From Achatina immaculata (taxonomy: Eukaryota; Mollusca; Gastropoda; Stylommatophora; Achatinidae), in contig CM019700.1 in NCBI GenBank assembly GCA_009760885.1, positions 1,250,001-1,314,000 of the forward strand: a stretch of 64,000 nucleotides of DNA, read 5' to 3'. Positions 11,345 through 22,609 of this stretch are shown one piece after another; position 1 is the first letter of the stretch; every line of letters begins with the position of its first letter. The position numbers and the translations under genes are program-made. The notes under the pieces were generated by a model. It searched no databases, was not told the DNA's origin, and was given only the letters and a program-made list of their open reading frames with translations.

Positions 11345-11406
11345 TGGTCGGAATAATAAGAGGCATGGGAATGCTCGGAATAATAAGAGGCATGGGATTG
11401 CTCGGG

Positions 11407-11415
11407 CACTTAAGG

Positions 11416-11460
<45 letters not shown>
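11407..11460 (+). mobile_element. F3 LINE 3'-end stub with (GA)n tail
   Basis: The sequence 'gcacttaaggttcagagag' followed by (AG)n equals the 3' end of the F3 copy at 9422 on the other strand. 'ggattgctcgg' lies on both sides, as expected for a target-site duplication within a repeat unit. Confidence 0.65.
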
Positions 11461-11462
<2 letters not shown>

Positions 11463-11545
11463 GATTGCTCGGAATAATAAAAGCCATGGAATTGCTCGGA
11501 ATAATAAGAGGCACGGGATTGCTCGGAATAATAAGAGACAAGGGA

Positions 11546-11577
11546 GGCAAATTTCCGCAAGGGACATACAAATGAAT
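11546..11577 (+). mobile_element. F1 LINE 3'-end stub, about 32 bp
   Basis: The string 'aggcaaatttccgcaaggga' plus 'catacaaatgaat' equals the last codons of F1 (AKFRKGH.NE) and the start of its GAAT tail. It interrupts the 27-bp array. Confidence 0.75.
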
Positions 11578-11672
11578 AAGAGCCATGGGATCGCTCGGAA
11601 TAATAAGAGGCATGGGATTGCTCGGAATAATAAGAGGCATAGGATTGCTCGGAATAATAAGAGGCATGAATC

Positions 11673-12125
11673 AATGTTTAATTTTTAATTAATTTTCTTT
11701 AAGGTTTTTGGCAAATACAGATGAAAAAAATCTACAAATGGGCTCACATAAAGAGGCGGGACAGAGCGCTATAAACAAGAGAAGCCAAGGAAAAAAAGAA
11801 AAAAAAAAGCGCAAACTAACTACTATATGACCCGCCATTCTATTATCCTGTTAGTGTTATTAGGTTTTCTGGCTCCGAAATCTCAGATCATATTATTATC
11901 AGTAATAGAGTTATTGACCCCCGCGGTCTCCCGTAGAAGTGGGCTACGGCTTGTGCTGAATTCGATTATACATTAGGATAGTTGGAAAAAAAAACAAACC
12001 AAAAAAACAGTTAACGACGTCTGGGACATTCTCCTGAATATTCTGTATTCGATATGTCATATTACGTGAGATTCTTGATATATGATAGATTGTATAAAAA
12101 CGCGAGACAGAGAAAATAAGCTAGA
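11673..12125. other. No gene recognised
   Basis: The stretch is A-rich with no motif. Short frames only. Confidence 0.5.
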
Positions 12126-12216
12126 TAGAAAATGACGAAGAGTGAGAGACAGAAAGAGAAAGAGAGAGAGAGGGGGGGCAGGAAGAAGCGAGAGGAAGAA
12201 GGGAAAGGGCAAGAGC

Positions 12217-12248
<32 letters not shown>

Positions 12249-12565
12249 AACAAGAGAAGAGTGAGGGGGCAAGAGAGAAAGTGGCAGAGGGGGGAAGGGA
12301 ATAGGAGCGAGAAATAGGGAAAGAAAGAGAGAATGAGGAGGAGAGTAGAAGAGTGCAAGAGAGAGAAAAGAGCAAGAAAAGGAAGAAGAGAGAGAGAAAA
12401 AGAGGAACAGAGAGAGTGAGAGAAAGAAGCGAAGAGACAGAAAAAAGAAAGATGGAAAGAAAGAGAAATATAAACAGAAAATGGACAGAGAAAAAGACAC
12501 AGAGAGAGAGAGAGAGAGAGACAGAGAGAGACAGAGAGTGAGAGAGAGAGAGAGAGAGAGAAAAT
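12126..12565. repeat. GA-rich polypurine tract (~440 bp)
   Basis: Irregular agagagaca and gaaagaga units fill the tract. Frames of up to 160 codons on the opposite strand (Ser/Leu/Phe only) are compositional. Confidence 0.95.
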
Positions 12566-12885
12566 GTGTTCACATTTACTTTTTTAAAATAGCTGCCTGC
12601 CATAGATTAAACTGAGGATAAAGAACGCATAGTCTCACTAAGTTATTCTGTGTTAAGTTTTAAAACTATTTCTATTCCTCCGCTCTCTTCTCCTTTGTAG
12701 TATTTGCTACGTAAAATTAATGTACGTAGAAGTATCTTTTCTGCATAATAAAATCAATTTTTCGGGGGGTCTCTCTTGTGTGAGCCTCTGCCCATTCTGT
12801 TATCATATTCATTGTGCTGTTTTTAAATGATTATTATGATGATGATGACAGTGCAGAGACACACGTAAAGAAACGTCTGCTACTA
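12566..12885. other. No gene recognised
   Basis: A short ATGATG run near 12837 is the only feature. Confidence 0.5.
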
Positions 12886-13012
12886 TTAAGAGTGCGAGTC
12901 AAAAAGTAACCGCAAATCAAAGGACATAACGATTGAAAAGTATGTAAATATTTGTTATGCTTTCGTATATTCTTCAGTGGTTATGTCCCTTGATTTACTC
13001 ACCCTCGTACTA
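12886..13012. mobile_element. Short mariner-type MITE (inverted repeat, ~127 bp)
   Basis: The left arm (gtgcgagtcaaaaagtaac, then aaatcaaaggacataac) is the approximate reverse complement of the right arm (ggttatgtcccttgattt, then actcaccctcgtac), with a short A/T-rich centre. The 'gagggtgagtcaaaaagt'-like terminus is typical of mariner-family ends, and TA-containing flanks are present. No coding content. Confidence 0.65.
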
Positions 13013-13139
13013 ACAGTCAGAGAAATTATTTGGCAAAACTGAATGCGAGATGAGGTGAAAAACTAACAGATGTGAGGTAAAGATTACGTGATGATTATGT
13101 GATCTAGCCATCTAGCAGGGAATCGGCTAAGTTGATCAA

Positions 13140-13380
13140 TACGCTGTTCTCTCGTGGCTAGACGGTTGCTCGTCTTTTCGGAGTCCGTGGTTCAAGTCTC
13201 AGGTAATTCTTTTGTCATTTTTTTTCTTTCTCTCAAGTCTAAAAGTGCTTTGTTTATGATTTTTTTTCTCTCAAAATCTAACCATACAATAATGTATTCT
13301 GTTGCTTTATTGTGCGAAAGCCTTGTTGTTTCCTGGTTGTACAGATCTGCATCTCTGCACAGAGTGCTTTATAAAGAGTA
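13140..13380 (+). mobile_element. tRNA-derived SINE, family S6, copy 1
   Basis: A box-A-like tggctagacgg is followed by a box-B-like ggttcaagtct at about 13188. Downstream comes 'aagtctaaaagtgctttg' and a T-rich body. The same order recurs at 55765-55980 and, expanded, at 62085-62575. The family carries the related strings 'aagtctaaa' and 'aaaatctaa' about 37 bp apart. Confidence 0.7.
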
Positions 13381-13664
13381 GGCGAAAGTGAAAACTGGAA
13401 TTCCAGGTTAAAAAAAAATCAAATCTTTTAAAAAATCTTCTAATGGAAGATTAGAACGCATGATAAGGTAGTACAAAGAAGATATTCTTCAGTGAAAGGC
13501 AGTCAGGAAAGTTCGCAACATTTCTCTTGTAATTTTTGCAGTTATTTCCCATGTGCCATCCATGAAGACGTACAGTGTGACAAAGGAAATTATGTTTGTG
13601 CCGCGCTATTTCTCTGTGTGTGTGTGTGTGGGCGCGCGCGCGCGGCCGCGCGTATTTTCTTTTG
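13381..13664. other. No gene; GT/GC alternating run
   Basis: Positions 13612-13651 hold (TG)n followed by (GC)n, a purine-pyrimidine alternation of the Z-DNA-prone kind. Confidence 0.6.
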
Positions 13665-14545
13665 ACTGAGGGCGAAGACGATATCCGTTCTGGTAATCAG
13701 CGACCCATAGCTGACATACTGGCGTCAGGGTTGGTGACCCATAGCTGACATACTGGCGTCAGGGTTGGTGACCCATAGCTGACATACTGGCGTCAGGGTT
13801 GGTGACCCATAGCTGACATACTGGCGTCAGGGTTGGTGACCCATAACTGGCATTCTGGCGTCAGGGTTGGTGACCCATTGCTGACATACTGACGTCAGGG
13901 TTGGTGACCCATTGCTGACATACTGGCGTCAGGGTTGGCGACCTGTAGCTGACATACTGGTGTCAGGGTTGGCGACCTATAGCTGACATACTGGCGTCAG
14001 GGTTGGTGACCCATAGCTGACATACTGGCGTCAGGGTTGGTGACCTATAGCTGACATACTGGCGTCAGGGTTGGCGACCTATATCTGACATACTGGCGCC
14101 AGGGTTGGTGACCCATTTCTGACATGCTGACGTCAGAGTTGGTGACCCATTGCTGACATACTGGCGTCAGGGTTGGCGAGCCATACCTGACATACTGACG
14201 TCATGGTTGGCGACCTATAGCTGACATACTGGCGTCAGGGTTGGCGAACCATAGCTGATCAAGACCCGGTCTCATCTCTGCGTTCGTACCCCCTTCCCCC
14301 CTAGTAACAGGGTTATCTTGACTAACGGGGTTGGGATCGCCATAGCCTCCATGGCTAAAGAGTTCTTATCCCTCCTTGCATTTTAGATCCATTAAGAGAC
14401 TGAAACCCCCCCCCCAAAAAAAAACAAAAAACAAACCTAATATAACCCAATCCCAATCGGACACGATGCTGTACCTCAACATCTTCATAGCATCGGCTGC
14501 AAACACCAGCTCGCAGTTACAGGGAGACAGAATACAAGACAAGAG
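13665..14545 (+). mobile_element. Element D copy 2, internally expanded
   Basis: It opens with 'cgatatccgttctgg', then the 34-bp array, then 'catagctgatcaagaccc', 'ctagtaacagggtt', 'gggatcgccatag', a C run with poly-A, 'atcggacacgatgctgt', 'ctcaacatcttcatagcatc' and 'cagctcgcagttacaggga'. This is the same order as D at 39.5 kb. Confidence 0.8.
13702..14258 (+). repeat. Minisatellite, 34-bp unit, about 16 copies, inside element D
   Basis: Units read 'gacccatagctgacatact' then 'ggcgtcagggttggt'. Single-copy D elements contain two 'agctga' words 34 bp apart at this position, which equals the array period. Confidence 0.95.
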
Positions 14546-14923
14546 AAGACAATGTGTGTTGTTGTTGTTGTTGTTGTACGGGATTAGAGACATGCGTAAA
14601 ATTGAAATAGTATAGTATAGTTCGTTAATGGAGCGACATTTAATTTGGGATGGAGTAGGGATTTGGGGAGGAGGGGGGGAATAGTGAATAGGAGACAACT
14701 CTGGCAGCGCTTCTTTCCGAACTTGCGTTAAAACATGGATACCATCGAGTCTGGGAGCAAAGACTGCGAACTGCACAGACGTGCTAGACTGATGTCAGTG
14801 CATTGAGAGATGTATTAGATGTCCAACATAATAGTCAGCATACAGCTGTAGAAGCAAGCAGACAGAGACGAACAAAGGAAAGTCGTCAGATAGTTTTCTC
14901 TGTGGGGACGATTATGAATTGGT
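14546..14923. other. No gene recognised
   Basis: A (TTG)n stretch lies near 14553-14577. Otherwise nothing is identified. Confidence 0.5.
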
Positions 14924-14930
14924 AGTGAGC

Positions 14931-15770
14931 GAGAATATTCTAAGAACAATCATCACAGAACCAGGCATAAAAGTCGGTATGCTGACGACACAGTACTGAT
15001 AGCTGAGAACCAACAAGACCTGCAAAATCTCTTGGATAAAGTCGCCAAAGAAAGTGAACAGAAAGGCCTTACTTTGAACATCAAAAAGACAGAGACTATA
15101 GTTATATCTAAGAAACAGAATCCACCAGCATGCAGTATTAGATTAAACGGAACCATTCTAAAGCAGGTGCAGAAATTCAAATACCTTGGAGCAGTAGTAA
15201 CTTCAGATGGGAAATGCAGAACAGAAATTGGGAACAGAATAGGCCAAGCAAAGACTGCATTTCAGAGAATGAGAAACATATTAGCTAACACATCTTTATC
15301 AATGTATGTTAGAAAACGAGTCCTAAAATGCTATATTGAACCTATCTTATTATATGGAAGTGAATCATGGACAATAGGCAAGTCTGCACAAAAATCATTG
15401 GAAGCAGCAGAAATGTGGTTTATTAGAAGAATGTTGCGAATCCCCTGGACAGCAAAAATAACTAATGAGGAATGTATGAGAAGAGCTGGAGAGACAAAAA
15501 ACCTTGTCAAAAAGATAAGAGAGAGACAATGTACTTTCATAGGACATGCAATGAGAAGAGGGGGCATTGAAAATATTATAACAACAGGAAAAATAGAAGG
15601 AAGAAGATCAAGAGAAAGACCAAGAGAAATGATACTGGACAGTCTGACGGGATGGTGTGAAAGGAGATCACCAACTGAACTGATGGCCTGCATGAGGGAT
15701 CGGGTACTCTGGAGAAGCATAATAGCCAACGCCAGTCGGCACGGCACGGCACCTGATGATGATGATGATG
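14931..15770 (+). mobile_element. RTE-type LINE, F2 family, motif C to 3' end
   Basis: In-frame translation from about 14975 gives RYADDTVLIAE, with the catalytic YADD, then KGLTLNIKKTE, the primer grip KFKYLGAVVTSDGK, thumb LYGSESW, and the C-terminal RRMLRIPWTAKITNEE...IGHAMRRGG...RRSRERPREMILDSL to RHGT. About 265 codons remain open. Upstream of YADD, SENILRTIITEPGIKVG is present in another frame, so a deletion or frameshift separates them. The tail is (GAT)n, and agtgagc flanks the copy at 14924-14930 and 15771-15777. Endonuclease and RT motifs 1-B are absent. Confidence 0.92.
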
Positions 15771-15777
15771 AGTGAGC

Positions 15778-16720
15778 AGTATCGTCCATGTTACCTCTCC
15801 TTTGGATTGCATATACGTTTTTTTCTGTTATATTTTGTTTGTTTTTTTTAAAAATCCAGTTAAGTGCAATAATGCTAACATTTTGCAAATATTCTGGGGA
15901 CATGAAGTTCTCAGTATGGAAATATCCATTGATTTCTTTCTCTGATAAAATGTGGTATGGTATTCCCAACAGCGTGGATGAAAGCAAAGAAAGGGGAAAT
16001 TCTTTCTGTTGTTCTCGACTGTTGGAAGAAGCGCTGGAATATTACAGCCAATCAATACTCGGGTTCCCTTGTTGGCTATTTCAGGTAACAAGGGCAAATA
16101 AGCGTAGCTCATCCCGAGCTAGGGATATGAGTTATCCGCATGACATCAGAATAGATTGTTCCCTCACAACCCCATGTTTCCGGTGAATGCGATTAAGGAG
16201 CGGACGAAATACGGGCAAATGAGTCTTTTGTTTGACAGCCTCGTGACATCTGGGACTAGCGGGGACAAGATTACTTCTTGGAACAGCGGAGTGTCGGTGC
16301 TAAAGATAAGACACGCAGGGAGATAAATAAAACAGAGCGGTTCTATCCTCTGCGTGCGTTTTGTGAAACTTGTTTAGGTAAAGCCTGCTATAATGACAAA
16401 ATTGCCCTTGTGCAGGTGTAGCACGAACTTGTTACTTGCCTCCATCTGCGTCTAGTCCGCTAACATCAAGTTTACCAGATATGCTGAAAGAATCTAAATT
16501 TGTAAAAACATTTGTTTTTGCTTAATTGTCTTTCAATAATTTTATTCCGGGACTAATAAAAAAAAAAGCAACAACTCACAAGTCCTCTGGGAGTCAAAAC
16601 CCCATTTAGAGTGCCAGGAGTTTAATAGGGCCGAAACATTTGTCTGGCGGGGGGGGGGGGGGTTACTTCTCTGATGATCTGAAGGAGTTGTGTTGTCGTT
16701 CCGCTTTCTACAGCAGAGAG
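15778..16720. other. No gene recognised
   Basis: A 132-codon plus-strand frame (15788-16186) shows no domain. The remainder is A/T-rich with a G run at 16650-16662. Confidence 0.5.
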
Positions 16721-16821
16721 TTTCTGCATCTCTCTCTCTTTCTCCTCTCTCTTTCTCTCTATCTCTCTTTCTCTCTCTCTCTTTCTCTCTCTCTCTCTGT
16801 ATCTCTCTCTCTCTCAGTCTC
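16721..16821. repeat. (CT)n-rich run
   Basis: Nearly uninterrupted CT units directly precede the next LINE fragment. Confidence 0.95.
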
Positions 16822-16827
16822 GTAGTA

Positions 16828-17240
16828 TTTTCATGTTATTGAGACCTGGACACTTAACAAAACAGCTGAGAAACACATAAATGCCTTTGAATGTAAATAT
16901 TACAGAAAAGTTCTTCAAATATCATGGACACAGAAAATAACAAATATATCCATACTACAAGAACTTAATACTGAAGAAGGTTGGCTAGTGAGGAAGATTA
17001 AACAGAGAAAACTTAGATATTTTAGGCATATTAAACATATTAAACGTCATGATAATTTGGAGAAGATACACTTGGAAGAGTACATAATGGAAAAAAGAAA
17101 GAGAGGAAGACCAAGGCGAAGATGGCTGCAAGACATCGTTGATGGACGCATCAGCAGCAGGGCATCTTGCTCACAACCGAGAGGCCTACAAGAGAGCTGT
17201 TAGGGAGGCAAAGTTCCGCAAAGGACATGCAAATAACTGA
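16828..17240 (+). mobile_element. RTE-type LINE, F1 family, 3' fragment
   Basis: Starts at the thumb (ETWTLNKTAEKHINAFECK-like) and reaches KFRKGHANN. Relative to the 43.7-kb copy it has a small duplication (HIKHIKRHDN) and a frameshift after LQDIVDG. Only about 135 codons are represented and no catalytic residues remain. No clear target-site duplication. Confidence 0.88.
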
Positions 17241-17311
17241 CTAACTGAGGTGTGTGAATCGTTAGTGCAATCATATATCTAGACCACTACAGCATTTGAG
17301 GCAGGGTTTCC

Positions 17312-17482
17312 TTGCTGTCTTTGTTTTTGTAGCAAAACCCCAGGTACCCATTTTCCGAGGCTGGGTTGATCCCATTGCTGGTGGTTCCGAAAAAATTCCG
17401 CCAGAGTGCGATATCGAACCAGGAGGACCTTCTGATGGGCAGTCTAGTGCACTAACTACACCACTACGGCACCGGTTTAGTT
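17312..17482 (-). mobile_element. tRNA-derived SINE, type S3
   Basis: Read on the minus strand, 'gtagtggtgtagttagtgc' resembles box A and 'cctggttcgatatcgc' resembles box B (GGTTCGANTCC). It continues with 'gaaaatgggtacctgg', a core shared with the SINEs at 30.6, 36.1, 49.6 and 54.0 kb. Confidence 0.7.
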
Positions 17483-17639
17483 TTATCTATTGCTTATCAA
17501 TATTTTTATTTATTTCGTTTTTCGTATAATTGTGACTGATTTTTAGATTTAAATGTTGCACTTTATTGCTTTCTGCTCTTTTTTCCCCTGGATTAATAAT
17601 TTATTAAAACGTGATATTTGTCGGTCTTCACGTCCATGT

Positions 17640-17935
17640 TTGTCTTCTGTAAGTCTGTTTTTTTTTGTTTGTTTATTGTTTGTGATTTGTTGGTTAGTCT
17701 TCTGTGTGTGTGTGTTTTTTTTTGCTGTTTATGGTTTGTTGGTTAGTCTTCTGTGAGTCTGTTTTTGTTTGTTTGGTTTTGTTTTGTTTGCTGTGTGTGG
17801 TTTGTTGGTTAGTCTTCTATGAGTCTGTTTTGTTTTGTTTTGTTTGCTGTGTGTGTTTGTTGGTTAGTCTTCTGTGAGTCTGTTTTGTTTTGTTTTGTTT
17901 TGTTTTGTTTGCTGTGTGTGGTTTATTGTTGGGGC
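17640..17935 (+). repeat. Degenerate minisatellite, about 60-70 bp unit
   Basis: 'ttgttggttagtcttctgtg' recurs, separated by variable TTTTG runs and 'tgctgtgtgtgg'. Period varies because the T/G runs differ in length. Confidence 0.85.
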
Positions 17936-18789
17936 CAGAGATGCTCCTTCTTTTAATTAAATAAAGAAAATGGGCAGTTTGGAAAGAAAAGATCCTGATC
18001 TTCTTCTTCTTCGTCTTCTTCTCCCGCTTCACGTATGAATAATATTGACTCCAGTGAAACATTCTTTATGGCAGTCATCATCATCATCATCGCCGTCGTT
18101 GTCGCCATTTTTTTCCTTCGTTCTTTTTCGAGAAGTTTATAAATATCTCCAATCTCTTTCTGTGGAAAAAAGGATATCATCACGGTTCACTAACTCCGTA
18201 GCACTGACGAGGACTCAAACGAAAGGAAACTGCAGTGGAAGGAGTTGAGCTCGTGACCGTTAACCGAAGAAGCCAGATCGAATTCGTTCCGGCCATTCCT
18301 GCTTTTTTTTCTATAGTAAAACTTTGACATATTTAAAAGCACATCTGTTTTTCACCTGGTTATGGCTTCCAGTTACCTGTGCTGCTATCTTATATTCGCT
18401 TTTAAGTTCTGAATGATTTTTACTCACCTTAGTAACCACTCACCTGAAGCTTTTTTCTTTGTATTTCGCAGCAAATGTTGAGCTTCTGTGTTCACTAGTG
18501 GTTTATCTGTTCTAAGATACACAATCTGTTCAGTGCTGGCTAATATAATATGTTCAAAGTTCTGTCTGTGCTTCAAGGGCCAAGGTCAAGGAGAAGGAGT
18601 TATCGGACCTGCAAACCAATGCTCGCCAGGGCACTTTTTTCTTTTCTACATGGTACAGATAGTAGCAAGATGGTGCACGTCTTCTGGCTGGCTACCTGGA
18701 CGTAGGACCTCTCTTGCCACGTATAGTGGTGGAGCTAGCGAAGAAGTATGTGTCTTGGATCTAGGCCGCGATGTCATTCAAAATGGTTC
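17936..18789. other. No gene; one weak SINE candidate
   Basis: On the minus strand 18160-18290 reads 'ggcttcttcggttaacggtc' and 'cgtttgagtcctc', a plausible tRNA box A and B pair about 45 bp apart. Without a second copy I do not call it firmly. A short (CAT)n run lies near 18076. Confidence 0.4.
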
Positions 18790-19240
18790 ATGAAGTATTC
18801 AGACAGAATAGTTCATGTGGTGTTCATCTGAATAGTTCGTATTGTATTCATACTGAGTAGTTTGTGTTGTATTCAGACTGAATAGTTCGTGTTGTATTCA
18901 TACAGAATAGTTTGTGTTGTATTCATACTGAATAGTTCGTTTGCTATTTATCCTGAATGGTTTGTGTTTTAGCCATCCTGAATAGTTTAAATAGCATTCA
19001 TCTTGAATAGTTCGTGTGGTATTCATCCTGAATAGTTTATGTGGTATTCATGATATACATGAATAGTTCATGTGTTATTCATCCTGAATAGTTTATGTGG
19101 TATTCATCCTGAATAGTTTATATGGTTTTCATGATATACATGAATAGTTCGTGTATTATCCAGCCTGAATAGCTCATGAGACTTTTGTTCGGAACAGTTC
19201 ACGAAGTATCCAGCCCTGAATAGTTCATCAAGTTTTCATT
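18790..19240 (+). repeat. Degenerate minisatellite, about 24-25 bp unit
   Basis: Repeats of 'tgaatagttcgtgttgtatt' and 'catcctgaatagtttatgtg' are read directly. Some units carry an extra 'catgatata' insert. Confidence 0.9.
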
Positions 19241-19861
19241 CTTTTATGGCTTGCACCAGAAAACTCATTACACTAGAACCGATTGAATTATTGGCCTTTG
19301 AATGACAGGGACATTATAAGACCATCTGTCTTGGCCGATCTGTTCTTTCTAGTTCGTTATTAAACGACCCAGGCGAGTCTCATTATCAGCTTATCTGTCT
19401 GAGCCGGTGCGTTAGATAGACTGATGGTTTTAAAACTGGGAGGGGTTTGAGGGGAAGTGAAAGGGGCTGGTTTAAGTAGGATACAGAGAGCTCTCTGAGA
19501 TGGCTGCAGTATTGAACCATGTGGATGTTAACCTTTAGTGGTTTTAACCTTTAGTGGATGTTGCTGCGCAGTATTTTCCTTGAGAAATGTTTTTTTGGTT
19601 TTTGTTTGTGATGACTGATTCTAAGAAATACATACTTGCTTCGTATAATCGGCTATAATAGATGGAGGATGGAGGAGTTGGCCATGTTTTATGTCGAGAT
19701 TTGTGAAGGTGTTACAAGAGGACTTTTTTGTTTCTTCTAATGTTCTTGTTAGTTAGTTTTAGTTAATCTCTTGATCCATCCAAAAGAAGTTCGTGAAATA
19801 GTATTTTATTGGGGGTTACTGGCGTTATTTCTTCACCTTCTTGCTCTATTTCTCTGGAGCC
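19241..19861. other. No gene recognised
   Basis: The only local repeat is 'cctttagtgg', present twice near 19530-19560. Confidence 0.5.
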
Positions 19862-20150
19862 AATGCGGTTCAGATATTGAGGCCTAGCATCGTGTTGGCA
19901 CGGGAACGTGTTACGACGGAGTTTTTTTTAAGTCCATGCGTAAAGCTAACAAAAAAATCAGAGGATATACTATATTTCCTAAGCAGCCCCCCCCCCCCCC
20001 GCTATGGAAACTGTAACGATCCCTGCCCTGTTAGCCAGGGTAGGCCTGCTTGTGAGAGTATCAACGGAGAGGTGAACAGGGACGTTCTGGCATCGGGGGT
20101 TGGCGAACCATAGCCGACCGAGATCCAGCTCCACTTCCGAACGTGGAATG
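19862..20150 (-). mobile_element. Element D copy, rearranged
   Basis: Blocks of D are on the minus strand from 19862 to about 20080 (including 'cctagcatcgtgttggcacg' and 'ggagaggtgaacagggac'). The next block, 'ggttggcgaaccatagccga', is on the plus strand. The copy therefore contains an inversion junction near 20085. Confidence 0.55.
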
Positions 20151-20990
20151 ATTCACCAAGGCCGTTACATTTATTGAATGGCTCAGGATGCTGATCAATC
20201 AGTGGTGGTGGTGGTGCTGGTGGTGGTGGTGTTGGTGATGAAGAACATCAAGATACATATCAAACTGTTCAGGACGAAACGGAGGTAACATTTCCGTGTG
20301 GCTCAATCTAACGGCAACAAGTGGAGCCACCAAAGCAACACAAAATGTAAGCTGAGAGATGACAATACATTTTCTTTCATTCTGATGACACGTATAAGTT
20401 CACAGCATAGGACTTTTATCGTCATAGTGCGAAACCTCAGACTATGCCAGCACAACTCCCAGACTTCCCTCAGTCCTGCCTCGCGCTGTTGAGTGCCCAC
20501 GAAGACCATCCCAGTTCTCTCGTGTGAAACATTCCTTCGCGGAGTGTCTGAGGATATTAGCTCAAGGGCCATCACCCAGTATGACCAGGAATGTAAACAG
20601 CCGCACAGGGGCGTTAATTAGCTAACACGTGTAGGATTGTCCATCACCTATTCTGTTTCAGTTTGTCATCGGGGCAAACTTTTTGTTTTGTTTTTGTTTT
20701 TAAAATCCTTTTTTTTTTCCTCTGAAAGTCGTGTCCTCTGAATTTACAAAGTAATGTACAAGTAATATACACGTTTACTCCCAGCATCAGCATTCATCAG
20801 ATTTGAAATTACGACAAAATAGGTTAAATTTCACAATATAAAGGCTTCTTTACTGAAAATTCTATTTTCTTCTCTTTGTTCTTTTTTTGGAATTTCACTC
20901 CTTACATCAACAGGTCAAATAAAACCAAATAATCGTAAATGAACTCAATGTAATATCTCCTAAAGCTTTATACCGAAGTCCAACACGACA
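20151..20990. other. No gene; (GGT)n run at 20198-20240
   Basis: Apart from the GGT run I see nothing. A 90-codon minus frame (20303-20575) has no domain. Confidence 0.5.
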
Positions 20991-20991
20991 C

Positions 20992-21954
20992 CAGTGGTTC
21001 CCAACCCGTGGTCCGGGGCACCCACGAGGGTCGACGGAACTTCCCGTGGGAGTCCGCGAGGAAAACTCAAGGTCCTTTTTTTCTATTGTTATTTTTACAG
21101 TGAAATGTTTAACAACCGATGTTAATGTTGGTCCGGATCTGAAATTTAAGAAAGGAAATACTGAACCAGATGAGGAAGTGATTGTTGGGAATAAAAAGAG
21201 ACACGATTTCTCTCACCATATTTAGGTTGGTTAGCTGTCACATATTTCATTTTCTGTTCATTTGCCAGAACAAGTAGGAATGTTAATTGTTGTCTCTCTT
21301 TTTTTTTCTTAAACACACTATTGTCGTTTTGAAAATTCACCAAATTTGTACTGTTTTTTTAAAGCGTAGTGTAGTATTTACATGAATGAACAATAGAATG
21401 AACAACATGGACAATAGGCAGATCTGCAAAAAAAAAACAAAAAAATCATTGGAAGCGGTAAAAACGTGATTTATTAGAAGAATGTTGTGAATTCCCTGGA
21501 CAACAAAAATAGCTAATGGAGAATGTTTGAGAAGAGTTGGAGATACAAAAAATCTTGTCAAAAACAAATAAGACAAAGACAACGTACTTTCATAGGACAT
21601 GCAATGAGAAGAGGGGGGGGGCATTAAAAATATTATAACAACAGGAAAAATAGAGGGAAGAAGAGGCAGAGGAAGACGGAGAGAAATGATACTGGACAGT
21701 CTGATGAGATGGTGTGAGAGGAGATCACCAACCGAGCTAATGGCCTGCATGAAGGATCGTAAAAAGCATAATAGCCAACGCCAGTCGGCACGGCACCTGA
21801 TGATGATGAGCGCTTACTCATGAACAGTTACCCACATTAAAAAAAGAAAACAAAAAACGTACAGATATGAACATTTTCCGAAGTATGAGAGGTCTGTGGC
21901 CTGGATATTGAAACAGCTGGGGGTTCGCGGACTTTCGTTAACTGAGAACCACTG
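20992..21954 (+). mobile_element. hAT-like non-autonomous transposon with nested RTE
   Basis: The left end is cagtggttcccaaccc and the right end is ttaactgagaaccactg, close inverted repeats of the hAT type. Eight-bp flanks cacgacac (20984-20991) and ctctacac (21955-21962) match at 6 of 8 positions, in line with the 8-bp duplication known for hAT elements. No transposase is recognisable. An F2 LINE fragment occupies about 21405-21819. Without it the element is about 550 bp. Confidence 0.8.
21405..21806 (+). mobile_element. RTE-type LINE, F2 family, degenerate 3' fragment nested in hAT
   Basis: Nucleotide similarity to F2 starts near 'catggacaataggcag' and runs to 'cggcacctgatgatgatga'. The reading frame is broken repeatedly (for example an A-run insertion near 21428). 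It keeps the (GAT)n tail. atgaaca at 21398-21404 and 21820-21826 may be the target duplication. Confidence 0.82.
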
Positions 21955-21962
21955 CTCTACAC

Positions 21963-22605
21963 TATCTATCGACCCTGGCGCTTAGACTTGGCTGCCTGCA
22001 GCTGTGTCTACACTTACATTCCTTACCAACTCAATCAATCCGCAATTCTGCTTCTCTCATCCTTTATACTTCAGTTTCCATCCATTTTTCCACTTCCCAT
22101 CCCTCGAGTTTCCTCTGGTAAAATTTTTATCACGGTCAAATCCAGACTTTATTGCAAGGTTTCTAAAAATAATTACGTCAAGTGGTCCATACATTTATAC
22201 TATCCCAACATTAACTGCTTACTTAATCTTATCCCATAATTTTAGAACTATCCTTTTCATCTTATCGTTTATATGCGGACTTGGAGATGTTTAATACCTG
22301 CCGTTGGTTGCTATTCCCACTTTAAAAAAAGCAAAACATGCCTTTAACTGTGCTGTCCCATGGACTAAAATGTTATTACCAGAGGGTCTTTTCAAAATCT
22401 AGGGATTAGAAGTGAAAATAAATTCTGTAAAACACTCTTTATTCTTACAATACGAAGTGTATTTTTTTAATGTGACCTTTATAATTACCATTAAATACTG
22501 ATTTTCGCCTTCAAGGTCACAAAATTCAATAATTTAATTTAAAAATTATAGAAAATATAACAAAACATAACATACATATCAGTTCCGGGTGGAGGGAGGG
22601 GGGTG
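21963..22605. other. No gene recognised
   Basis: Frames of 83-96 codons overlap at 21988-22294 and neither has a known domain. Confidence 0.5.
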
Positions 22606-22609
22606 CCAC

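Larger units (their letters stand above)
11345..11672 (+). repeat. Minisatellite, 27-bp unit, grown inside a hAT element
   Basis: Units read 'gctcggaataataagagg' plus 'catgggatt'. The first unit continues directly from hAT-related sequence. Two LINE 3' stubs interrupt the array (11407-11460 and 11546-11577). The 27-bp period keeps both strands open. Confidence 0.9.

Noticed and set aside
16640..16825. Coding exon before the F1 fragment
   Set aside because: The frame is a G run followed by a CT tract.
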